From contig OY282455.1 of NCBI GenBank assembly GCA_958296195.1, forward strand, positions 2,542,001-2,606,000: a stretch of DNA of 64,000 nucleotides, in the 5' to 3' direction. This document shows, piece after piece, positions 16,827 to 25,027 of this stretch. Origin of the DNA: an uncultured Pseudomonadales bacterium. Lineage in GTDB: Bacteria > Pseudomonadota > Gammaproteobacteria > Pseudomonadales > Azotimanducaceae. Under the pieces are notes generated by a model. It searched no databases and was not told the DNA's origin. It was given only the letters and a program-made list of their open reading frames with translations. The first letter of the stretch is position 1, and each line of letters begins with the position of its first letter. Position numbers and translations under genes: made by a program.

Positions 16827-18878
16827 AGCCGTTCGGGATTTTTCGGCATTTTTGCCCGTTTTCCGCCTAGTCCGAAAACCCGAATTTCCTTCAAAATCAA
16901 TCCCTTGTCACATTGGAGCCTTGGGGGTTGGAATGCCGGCTTTCCACCTAGGGGCTGCTTCGCATGGCCGATTTGGGCGCTGGATGCGCGTTCCGGCGGG
17001 GACACTCCGCCGCTGGCTCCGGCGCATTTGCCGGAGTTCGGCCCGTCAGTCAGTTGGCTGATGTGCCGCAATCCGACGCACGGTCGATGCAGGGCTCCCT
17101 TGGACAGCACTGCCCATCGTGGAGCCGTCCGTCAGCGGCGTCATGGTGGGGAGCCCTAGCGGACCATGCGCCCTTTGTTGCTGGTGTTCAGTAAAGCGGG
17201 AATTGCGAACGGCCGGAGCGTTTACGGCATTTTGAGGCCGTCTGCGTCTTGGTCCACCTTGCCGTTGGCGTCCACGGTGCTTTGCGGGGCGGCCTGCTCC
17301 CTGTTCGCTTCGGCGCGGCGTTCGGGCGGCAGAAGTTTTGGGTGTACGTCTGGCCACTGGGCGCACACTTCATGTGAAACTGCTTGGGACAGGGTGGGGA
17401 TGCCGCAGGACCAAGGGCGCACTGCATAGGGGGCCATCGGGTCCATGCTTTGCTCGTCCGCCCACAGGAAGCCAGAGTACTTCAGTCCATCGACGAGTTC
17501 CGGGACGGTTTTTTGCGAGTGCGCACTAGCCCTTTCACAAGCCGCCTTGATGTCACTGTTCGTCAGGGCTGCGAACCCTCCCTGCGCCTGCGCAGTCTCC
17601 GTGACGGCGCAAGCCGCCATCAGCAGGTCGCCCCTCTCCAAGTCGCGCAGGCGGTCGATGTAGTAGCCGGATTTGGAGCGGGCGAAATCGGGGATTGCTT
17701 GGCGCACTGCGTCTGCCGTGATGGGTTTTCGGGTTGGGTGTCCGGCGTCCCATAGGGATCGTCCCATCATCTGCAGGAAGTACGGGTATCCGTCGGTCTC
17801 CTTCATAATGAGGTCGGCGGCCTCGTCCGCGATGCTCGTCCGCATGGGCTTGGCAATGGCGTCCAGGCTGTCTGCACGGGGCAGCAGGCCCAAGGGTCGC
17901 CTTCGGTTGTCCAGCCTGGACCAGAACGTGGCGTTCATGTCACTGAGGGCGTCCTGCAGGTTGGGGGTTCCGGCGAGGATCAGTTGGAGGCTGGCGCCTC
18001 TGGATCGGGCACTTTGCTCGGCGTTCAGAAGTTCCCTGCCGGTGTCAAGGGGCAGGGTGTGCGCCTCGTCGATGAGGATCAGGCAGGGCTTCCTGCCCAG
18101 TGTGCCGAGGGCGCGGGTGAGGGATGGCTCCAGGTGCTCCCTATGGGTTTCGATGGAGCCTTCGGTTGCGGCGAATCCGGGTACGCCGGCTGTGCCGCCG
18201 ACCAGTCGGGTTTCACTGGTTGAGATGCTTTTGGATTGGTTCGCCAGCGCGGTCAGGTGCTTGGCGAGCTTCTCCGGCGTTTTAAGCTCCGATATCTCCA
18301 GCTTGACCACTTGCGCGCCCTGCACCGCAGCCGACGAGGCCATGTGCCGCATCAGTGCCGTCTTGCCGTTGCCGCGTGGCCCGAAAAGCACCATGGGGCC
18401 GTTGGCGGCATTGTTCGGATCGGCCATGCAGTCCAGGCAGCCCTGAAAAACATTCAGATCCTCCTTGCGCCCAGCCAAGTACGGCGGCGCCGCGCCGGAG
18501 GTGGGGTGGAAGGGGTTCGTTTTTTTAGGATGCTTGCGCTTGTCCATGCTGCTGTGCATCAAACCAGTCGTTTCCAAGTCGGCATTATGCGTTGTGAATT
18601 GGCCTGCAGCAACCCGGACCGACGGCTGTCGTTGTCGGCAGTGGCGCTTGCGTCCCCATCTGTTTCGGGGCGTCTTTGCCTTGGGCCGCATCGGCATCTA
18701 CGGACCGATCGGGCGGCTTTCGGGACGATGCCGCTTTAGGCGGCGGCAGGTTCGGCCGCTCTGGTGCCGCTATTCGTGATGGCACGGAGACATGGTGAAT
18801 TTGCGCCAATTTAATTTTCAGGCAAGCCGTTGATTTTATTTAGGAAAAACGGAAAATGCCGAAAAATTGCGAACGGCT
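16827..18878. mobile_element. Island module 1: 2.05-kb element with terminal inverted repeats, AAA ATPase cargo
   Basis: The left end begins AGCCGTTCGGGATTTTT and the right end, read inverted, begins AGCCGTTCGCAATTTTT; the first 26 bases of the two ends match at 24 positions. CTCTCCGCC lies just outside each end. The outer 65 bp on the left match module 3 at 61 positions, and the outer 87 bp on the right (18794-18880) match at 78 positions without gaps. The cargo differs entirely. The 330 bp between the left end and the ATPase stop hold no gene. They include another copy of the right-end core, AATTGCGAACGGCC, at 17201-17214. No recombinase is encoded. Confidence 0.65.
17222..18547 (-). CDS. 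AAA ATPase (Orc1/Cdc6-like), island cargo
   Basis: The 441-residue protein has a Walker A motif GPRGNGKT at residues 56-63 and Walker B LILIDEAH at 156-163. An N-terminal block NPFHPTSGAAPPYLAGR precedes it, as in a family of stand-alone ATPases with a GR-x-E entry. AGTPNLQDAL and FWSRLDNRRRP give sensor 1 and arginine-finger-like positions. The C-terminal third may be a winged helix. It is the only gene of module 1. It could be a defence ATPase, a regulator of transposition (TnsC/TniB-like role), or neither; no partner gene is adjacent. The frame continues upstream to 18697, but ATG 18547 starts the conserved part. Confidence 0.7.
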   Translation of the reverse strand: MDKRKHPKKTNPFHPTSGAAPPYLAGRKEDLNVFQGCLDCMADPNNAANGPMVLFGPRGNGKTALMRHMASSAAVQGAQVVKLEISELKTPEKLAKHLTALANQSKSISTSETRLVGGTAGVPGFAATEGSIETHREHLEPSLTRALGTLGRKPCLILIDEAHTLPLDTGRELLNAEQSARSRGASLQLILAGTPNLQDALSDMNATFWSRLDNRRRPLGLLPRADSLDAIAKPMRTSIADEAADLIMKETDGYPYFLQMMGRSLWDAGHPTRKPITADAVRQAIPDFARSKSGYYIDRLRDLERGDLLMAACAVTETAQAQGGFAALTNSDIKAACERASAHSQKTVPELVDGLKYSGFLWADEQSMDPMAPYAVRPWSCGIPTLSQAVSHEVCAQWPDVHPKLLPPERRAEANREQAAPQSTVDANGKVDQDADGLKMP

Positions 18879-18880
18879 AG

Positions 18881-18889
18881 CTCTCCGCC
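18881..18889 (+). repeat. Attachment-type repeat copy 2
   Basis: CTCTCCGCC between the right end of module 1 (CGAACGGCTAG) and the left end of module 2 (ATAGCCGTTCG). The junction forms a larger imperfect palindrome because the two ends are inverted copies. Confidence 0.7.
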
Positions 18890-19163
18890 ATAGCCGTTCG
18901 GGATTTTGGAGCATATTTCATGTAAACCATTGATTTCAATGTTAAAAGACCTGCCTATAAAGTGGCACTTTTTTTCGTTTTTTTCACGCGTCCATGCGCA
19001 GCCGAAACATCGGCGCTTGGTCGCCGCCGAATCGCCCGTTTGGCGAGGCGCGCAGCCCCCCGTTGGGGCGGTGCGCCCCGCCGTCAGTTGTTGGTGACTT
19101 AAGTCCAGCGTCCAGTCGGCGCAATGCACCCAACGACGAGAGCCATCAACTGAACCCCGTCGT

Positions 19164-19769
19164 TTGCTCCGCGTGTGTTCGCTCGCTGGCGCTCGCCGCC
19201 GAATTTGGCCCTCCCGCATCGGGTCGCCATGCTGTCCGCCAGTGCCGGACGAGCGGAGGGACCGCAGCGAAGTGGCGCGGCTGATGATGAAGGCCAACCT
19301 GTCCACCGCCCAGCGGCATGGCAAGTGGCGGGACGAATGGTTCGAGCACCCCCTGCCCACCATGAACGAGCCGCACAAGGCCATGTGCTGGCTCACGCCC
19401 CATGCGTCCGTGGACGAGGACCGCAAGGCGGACATGCTGCTCAATGCCGGCTTGGCCCGCGTCGACAACGTCTTCCAGATGATCCGCCGGCTGTTCAACG
19501 CCTTCGAGCGCCCGGTCGGAACTTCAAGCGGCCACAACGCCGTCTGGCACGGCTACGCCCCCTACAACCCCGCCATGGTGCAGAAGTACCTGACCATCTT
19601 CCGGACCGTCAACAACTGGGTGCATGTCAGCGAGAAGGACGGCAAAACTCCCGCCATGCGGCTGGGGTTCGCCCGCAAGCCCCTTGGGTATGAGGACATT
19701 CTGTGGGCTGGGCAACGGGTGCCGAGGCCGAAGCGGAGCAGGCGGAGGGGGATGAGGATGGCGGTGTGA
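19164..19769 (+). pseudogene. C-terminal fragment of an insertion-element transposase
   Basis: From about codon 40 the frame encodes a coherent protein with WFEHPLPTMNEPHKAMCWL, GTSSGHNAVWHGYAPYNP and MVQKYLTIFRTVNN, ending with a basic tail RPKRSRRRG. This resembles the C-terminal half of transposase-like insertion element proteins. The first 35 codons look non-coding and no catalytic N-terminal half is found upstream, so the gene appears truncated. The exact IS family was not recognised. Confidence 0.45.
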
Positions 19770-20215
19770 GCGCGACAGGCTGGCCTTCACTGCAGATGCG
19801 GGATGTCCTCGCGTCTGTTGGGCGACTAGTGAGGCGGTTCGGTGCTCGCCCCAGGAGCTAACTTAAATCTCTAGGGACAGCGACCTCTTGCGAAGGCAAC
19901 GATCTGGGTGGGTGGACGATGTCGGCTCGGCGCGGCGCGCCCTCATCCACTCAGGCTTCGTCTGGGGCGGGTTCGATGGGATGGGCGCCGATGGCTATGG
20001 CCTCGGCATCCCCTGCCTCGCCAAACATGTCGTGCGCAAAGCGATCAAAAACATGCCACACTTGACCGAACGCCTAGGCGGGCACGCCGTCATGGACGAC
20101 AGTGGCGCGCGGCGCAGCCATGACGGAAACTTGAGTTATAATCCTTCGGGCAGCAGCCGCAAGCATGCATCCGACCCGACGAAGCGGCAGCCGGAGCAAC
20201 CCGAGGAGACGAATC
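19770..20215. other. Stretch without a confident gene
   Basis: A frame from 19888 gives HSGFVWGGFDGMGADGYG and similar text but resembles no family and runs into the poly-C tract. It may be a decayed gene. The last bases hold GAGGAGA, a good ribosome-binding site for the ATG at 20216. Confidence 0.3.
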
Positions 20216-20408
<193 letters not shown>

Positions 20409-20455
20409 CGAAAGAGTCTCCATAGTCCTTCGTCGTATCCCCTCAAGGGTTTCCC

Positions 20456-21401
20456 TTGCCTCTTGACGCAGCTCCTCCATGCGGGTGCGCCGCAAAGGAG
20501 ATCTGCTTCGTGACCGCCACCACGGAGCGCTTCGTGCCGGGCACGCTCGTCGCCCTCGGCTCTTTCCTGAAGCACCACCCCGGCTTCGGCGGCGACCTCG
20601 TCGTCGTCCACGACGCGCTGCCCGAAGCCCACCGCCGACATCTCTCGCAGGCCTGCCCCCGCGTGCGCTTCGAGTCCGTCTCCCCCGAATTGCACGACCG
20701 GCTGGCCGCCTTGGGCGCCGCGCGCCCGGAACTCGCCCCCAGGCTGGGGCAGCTCTACTCCCTCGAAGCCTTCCGGCTGCGCGGCTACCGCAAGGTGCTG
20801 TTCTACGACAGCGACGTCCTGTTCCAGGCCCCCGTCGCCGACCTGTTCGACTCGCCCGCAGCGTTGCTGTGCTGCGGCGACGACGTGTTCCTGCGCGGCG
20901 GGCGCCGCGACGCCGCCACCTTCGCGCCCCTGCCTCACGCACGACCGCCCGGCGCGGCAGGCGTGCTCGAACGCACCTTCGGCGCCGGCTTCATGCTCAT
21001 CGACGCAGGGGCTCGTGGAGGAAGGCTGCTACACGGAGCTCCTGGACCTGGTGGCGCCGCAGTCCTGGTCCGGCGCCGCCACCACCCATACGGACCAGCT
21101 CATCCTGAACCGCTGCTTCGCCGGGCGCCAGACGCTGGTGGGCTGGACCTACGACTTCGTGGTCCCGATGGCCGAGGCGATTCGTGCGCGAGAGGGCGTC
21201 GACGCCGGAAACGCCAGGACGCTGCATTTCGCCGGCCCCGTCAAGCCTTGGATGCCGGAAGCCATGCTCCACTGGACGCGGGGCGACCCCAAACGCAAGC
21301 CCGTGGATGCCTTCAGGCTCTGGTATGACGCCTATGTGGGCCGCTTGGCGGACGCTCACGTGCGCAGCGCCGGGGACAGACTCGCCGGGAACAGGGAATG
21401 A
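20456..21401 (+). pseudogene. GT8-like glycosyltransferase, one-base frameshift
   Basis: The first part encodes EICFVTATTERFVPGTLV, QLYSLEAFRLRGYRKVLFYDSDVLFQ and TFGAGFMLIDAG, which fit a nucleotide-sugar glycosyltransferase with a D-x-D metal motif (YDSDVLF). The frame is then lost at a GGGG run (21008-21011). Removing one G joins it to LVEEGCYTELLDLV and HTDQLILNRCF, running to a TGA at 21399-21401. The intact protein would be about 315 residues. The start may be TTG 20456 with AAGGG upstream, or GTG 20510 with AAAGGAG. It overlaps the sulfotransferase by ATGA, so the two are an operon. It probably transfers a sugar to a glycan or peptide. Confidence 0.7.
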
Positions 21402-22292
21402 ACTACGTCCCCGGCGCCGGCCGCGACCTCGCGACCGTGATCGGGACGCATCTGTTCGTCGTCTGTCCGAACAACAGCGGCTCGTCGTTTCTCACCGCCG
21501 CGCTGGGGTCCTGCCGCGCGACGTGGCGCCTGCCGCAGGAAGGCCAGATGATACGTGGCTTCGCCGGGCCGGTGACCTATCGAGCCCTGCGCGGCCCAGG
21601 GGGCGAGCAATGGTTCCCCGGCCTGCTGTGGGCGTCGGAGCGGAGCTGGCTCGACCTCTTCACGCAGCCGAGCAGCTACGACTGGCCGCTCACACCGCAA
21701 GGCGTGGTACTTCCACGCCCGCGCCCATGCCCCGGACGCCTCGGTGTTCGTCACCAAGTCCACCCAGCACCTGCTGCACGCGGAGCAACTGGTCCGGCAT
21801 TTCCGCAACGCCCGGTTCCTGTTCATGGTGCGCAACCCCTACGCCGTCTGCGAAGGCATCTGCCGGCGCTACCGGACCCGGCTCCCGCCGCGTTACCTGC
21901 GCCAGTTCGAGACGCCGGGCAGGAGCCTGCCGGCGGCGGCCTCGACCCACGTCGCCAACTGCCTCGCCTGGCAGCGCCGCAACGTCGAAACGTATCGGGA
22001 CCGGGGCGTCTTCTTCACCTACGAGACCATGTGCGCGGACCCCGCGGGGGCCGCACGGACGATCCGAACCCTCGTCCCGGAACTGGACGACCTGGTCCTG
22101 CGCCGTCGCCTCAAGGTGAAGGGGTACGACGAAATGCTGACCGACATGAACGAACGCCAGATCACCCGTCTGGACGCCGCGCAGATCGCGGCGTTCAACC
22201 GCGTGTTCCGGGAGCATCGGGACACCCTCGGCTACTTCGGCTACGAGCTCATGGACTGTCCGGACACGTTCGAGCGGCGGCAGGCGATATGA
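21398..22292 (+). pseudogene. Sulfotransferase, one-base frameshift
   Basis: The N-terminal frame gives LFVVCPNNSGSSFLTAALG, the PAPS 5'-phosphosulfate loop of sulfotransferases. Near 21700 the frame shifts: after CAA, deleting one G joins it to AWYFHARAHAPDASVFVTKS and then RFLFMVRNPYAVCEGICRRY, the 3'-phosphate-binding R-N-P-Y-x-x-x-E block. The intact enzyme would be about 297 residues. Sulfotransferases move sulfate from PAPS to a hydroxyl of a sugar, lipid or tyrosine. It overlaps the glycosyltransferase by four bases. Whether the shift is real or a sequencing error needs read evidence. Confidence 0.7.
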
Positions 22293-22313
22293 CGACAGGC
22301 GCCTCGCGGCGAT

Positions 22314-22475
22314 CGGCCCGCCGCGCCACTCGAAATGAGAAAAAAGATCACGTGCGAGGAATATGACCAGCGGGGCGCCAAACAGGGCGCCGTCCGGCCC
22401 GTTGCGCCACCCGAAACGAGAGAAGAGATTATGCGCAAGGAATATGATCTGCGCGGGGTCAAACGGGGGGCCGTC
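22314..22475 (+). repeat. Two tandem 81-bp repeats
   Basis: Units 22314-22394 and 22395-22475 both start CGGCCCG and end GGCGCCGTC or GGGGCCGTC and align without gaps. Each encodes a Y-D-x-R-G-x-K-x-G-A-V motif. Confidence 0.7.
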
Positions 22476-22532
22476 GTCAAGGAGACCGGAAAGCAGCGGA
22501 TTACGATCTCAAGTTGCGGGATTCGGAATGAC
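22335..22532 (+). pseudogene. Duplicated N-terminal fragment of an antitoxin-like protein
   Basis: The frame starts MRKKITCEEYDQRGAKQGAV and then, after 32 residues, MRKEYDLRGVKRGAVV followed by GKQRITIS. This resembles the start of small ribbon-helix-helix antitoxin-like proteins (K-E-Y-D-F-S-K-G-K-R-G, then K-x-R-I-T-I). The DNA-binding helix part is missing, and the frame then runs antisense through the next gene. It is probably a remnant; the coding status is uncertain. Confidence 0.3.
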
Positions 22533-22555
22533 GAAAAATCGCTTCATCACTTATA

Positions 22556-23170
22556 TCACTCGAATTCGAGCCGCATGGTGAACACATCCAACTGGAGGCT
22601 TCGTGCAAAGAAAATCTTCACTTTGCCATCGAATGCCGTCATGAGAGTTTCTGCGCAACACCCAAGTTGCTGTGCGGTGATTTCAGCGGCGGCCCCGGCC
22701 GGCAAGGTCAGGGTGACGTCGCCCTCCGGCGGAGGTGCGCCGGCGTCGTCCACGCCGCTGACGGTGATCGTTGCGTCCGCGTCGGCGGGATTGACGAGCC
22801 GGAGCCTGCTCACTTGCCGGTTGTTGCTGGCGGGGTTGAAGATCACCACTTCGCGCCGTCCGTTGGACTGCGGCGCCAAGGCGTTCATGCTGGTGAGCAG
22901 GCCGTCGGCCGTGCGCACGTAGGCGAGCGCTTGGATGTCGATGTCAGCGGCGAGATCCAGACGCCAGTCCCCTTCACCGGTGCCCACGCCGCCGGGCAGC
23001 CCCTTGGAGGCGTTGCCCATCTCCAAGTTGTTGGAGTTGAAGTCAACGGCTTGTCCGGCGTCAAGCGACAGCGTGACGGGGCCGCGGCGCCGGCCGGCGT
23101 CGTCAATGGCGTGGATGGCCACTGCGCCGCTTCCGTAGCTGCAGTTGATGATGCGGGCGTAGCCAACTCA
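22556..23170 (-). pseudogene. Fragment of a secreted beta-domain repeat protein
   Basis: The minus frame encodes one and a half copies of a repeat: INCSYGSGAVAIHAIDDAG, VTLSLDAGQAVDFNSNNLE, then VIFNPASNNRQVSRLRLVNP and GDVTLTLPAGAAAEITAQQLG. This pattern of tandem extracellular beta domains (F-N-P-x-S-N-x-x-Q-V-S-R-L-R) is coherent, but there is no start or signal peptide, and the last 25 residues lose the pattern. It is the leftover of a longer exported protein. Confidence 0.5.
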
Positions 23171-23886
23171 CCGGCGCATGACGGGCCAGCGGTCTGGCGC
23201 CATGCCGGATGGACAGTTCCCCATTCAGAGGCCGCTTCACCTGCACCCGCGCCTTCCGGTGGGTCGGACAATGGCGCCGCGCCGGGATGTGCGGCGCCAT
23301 GCCCTCAAAGCGCACTCAGCTGCGTCGTTCCCCACCACGCGGTCGTGCGTCCCGCACAGCACCCCGTCCAGCACCGGGGGATCGACCAAGGGCACGAAGG
23401 CAGTCTCCTCGTCCAGACGCGCCTTGCGGGTCAGCCGGCGATTATGCCGGGGCGGGTGGGTCTTGCGCAGCTGTCGAACTGCCTGAAATGGAGCGGTTTT
23501 TTTACCGTGCATCCGGGACATGAGCCATGCCAAGCGCAGAACAAAACTCGAATGGGGCGGCCCCATGAGCAATCCCCTGCGGCTGGAAGGCACCACGGGA
23601 CTGGAGCATGGTCATCCGGAAAGGAGAGCACTCGTTCGCCTACTCCTTCTCAGCGGAAAACGGCTCCGCTCCTGTCGCCCGACAACATCCCAGTCGAGGT
23701 GACCGCTGAGACCGTGGGCGTGAAGGTGCAGTGCCCCTTCGCCAACTATGGCGACTGCCTAAAAACGCTTGGAGATCGCGTTGCGGAGTTCCTGTAGGTG
23801 CATTGGGGTGGGTGCCGAACCCGTCCCCCTCCCCCCGACATTAGTGCTACGATGGTTACGCGAAACAACAAGGTTAGCAGCGCGTC
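23171..23886. other. Stretch without a confident gene
   Basis: Several short frames exist on both strands but none resembles a family. A plus-strand piece ending at 23797 (VKVQCPFANYGDCLKTLGDRVAEFL) has protein-like composition and may be the end of a decayed gene. The last 40 bases are upstream of mntA. Confidence 0.3.
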
Positions 23887-24174
23887 ATGGACCCCTTAAT
23901 CGCCAAGCACCGCGCCGCCATCAAGGCTATCGCAGCGGAAAATGGCCTGTGCAACGTCAGGCTGTTCGGCTCGCGCGCCCGAGGCGACTACCGACGGGAC
24001 AGCGACGTGGATCTGCTCGTGGACAGGCTGCCGCCCCGAGGCCACCTGCTGAACCTCTGCAACATGACTAGGCGGGTGCGCCAATTGACCGGGCGAAAGG
24101 TGGACGTTTCTACGGAGGGCATGCTGTACGACACCATCCGGGATGAAGTGCTAAGCGAAGCGGTGCCATTGTGA
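23887..24174 (+). CDS. mntA: MntA-type minimal nucleotidyltransferase antitoxin
   Basis: The 95-residue protein carries the GSX10DXD nucleotidyltransferase signature (GSRARGDYRRDSDVD), typical of MNT-domain antitoxins. Known MntA proteins add AMP residues to the HEPN toxin HepT and so silence it. The downstream hepT starts at GTG 24171, overlapping the stop by four bases, the usual translational coupling. All catalytic acids are present. Confidence 0.88.
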   Translation: MDPLIAKHRAAIKAIAAENGLCNVRLFGSRARGDYRRDSDVDLLVDRLPPRGHLLNLCNMTRRVRQLTGRKVDVSTEGMLYDTIRDEVLSEAVPL

Positions 24175-24725
24175 ATCCTCTGATCAAGGAACTGCGCAAG
24201 CGCAGTCTGGATCGGGAGAGGCTGCAAGTCATCTTGGATGAGGTGCGGGGCGATGAGGGGTTGCGCGATGTGCTTGAGTTAGGCAAGGCCGCCTGCATGA
24301 AGCATGAGGGCAGAAATCACATTGCGCGCTCCGCCATGCACAGTCTGGCGACAATAGGCTTGGCGCTGTCCGATCTTTCACTTTCCATGCAAAAAGCCTT
24401 TCCCGCTCTGGACTGGGAGGACCTAAAGGAACTCTGCAACTACATTGCACATGATTACATCAAGCGTGAAATGCCTGTGGTTTGGGACGCGGTGGTCGCA
24501 TACACTCCCATCTTGGATGACGCAGTAACGCGCATGGTCGCATGGGACAGCAACCACCCAGCGCCGGCCCCGAAAGATGCTGAGGCTTTAGGTTCCATGA
24601 ATATCCAGGACTACGTCAAAAAGGCAATTGAGACAAGGCAACAGGAGAAGTCTGGAGCGATGGACAGTCGTGAGCCGGGCTACAATCCGCGCAAACGCAA
24701 AGGGCATGGAGACCCTCGCCCCTAG
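24171..24725 (+). CDS. hepT: HepT-like HEPN toxin, catalytic Arg replaced by Cys
   Basis: The 184-residue protein has the HEPN helical layout: a basic N-terminus, then MHSLATIGLALSDLSL, and ELCNYIAHDYIKREMPVVWDAV. In HepT toxins the last block normally reads R-N-x-x-x-H-x-Y, with the Arg and His forming the RNase site and the Tyr being AMPylated. Here it reads C-N-Y-I-A-H-D-Y, so His and Tyr remain but Arg is Cys. The toxin may be inactive. The C-terminal 40 residues (KSGAMDSREPGYNP onward) extend beyond the family. It is coupled to mntA. Confidence 0.82.
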   Translation: MNPLIKELRKRSLDRERLQVILDEVRGDEGLRDVLELGKAACMKHEGRNHIARSAMHSLATIGLALSDLSLSMQKAFPALDWEDLKELCNYIAHDYIKREMPVVWDAVVAYTPILDDAVTRMVAWDSNHPAPAPKDAEALGSMNIQDYVKKAIETRQQEKSGAMDSREPGYNPRKRKGHGDPRP

Positions 24726-25014
24726 TCCACCTCTCCCCACCGAATGCAACTCTGTCCCCCGCGCATGGGCGACAGCCCAAAAGGGTGCGCCTACTAGTTG
24801 TCCTCGCTGTCCGAGGCGGTGCGGCCCATGGCGCAGCCACGCGCCCGCCCGCTGGACCTGCAAGGCCGCACCTCGGTCCGCAGCCGCCATCGGCACACTA
24901 GGAATTTCGCGCATTACTCCTAAAGTGCCAAAGATTGCCATTTTATTGAAGGATGAAAATACTTATAAATCAATGAATTGATTGGTAGTTGATCCCAAAA
25001 TATGGAACGGCTAG
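24726..25014. other. Right flank of module 2, no gene
   Basis: No recognisable coding frame. The final 90 bases become AT-rich and end with GGAACGGCTAG, the module right end. Confidence 0.4.
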
Positions 25015-25023
25015 CTCTCCGCC
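25015..25023 (+). repeat. Attachment-type repeat copy 3
   Basis: CTCTCCGCC between the right end of module 2 and the left end of module 3, which starts after CCAT. Confidence 0.7.
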
Positions 25024-25027
25024 CCAT

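Noticed and set aside
23237-23596. Minus frame that might be an IS5-like transposase piece
   Set aside because: Only a short stretch (ETAFVPLVDPP) suggested it; not enough to support a call.
22667-23797. 376-codon plus-strand frame
   Set aside because: It runs antisense through the beta-domain fragment and has shadow-frame composition; only its last 25 codons look protein-like.
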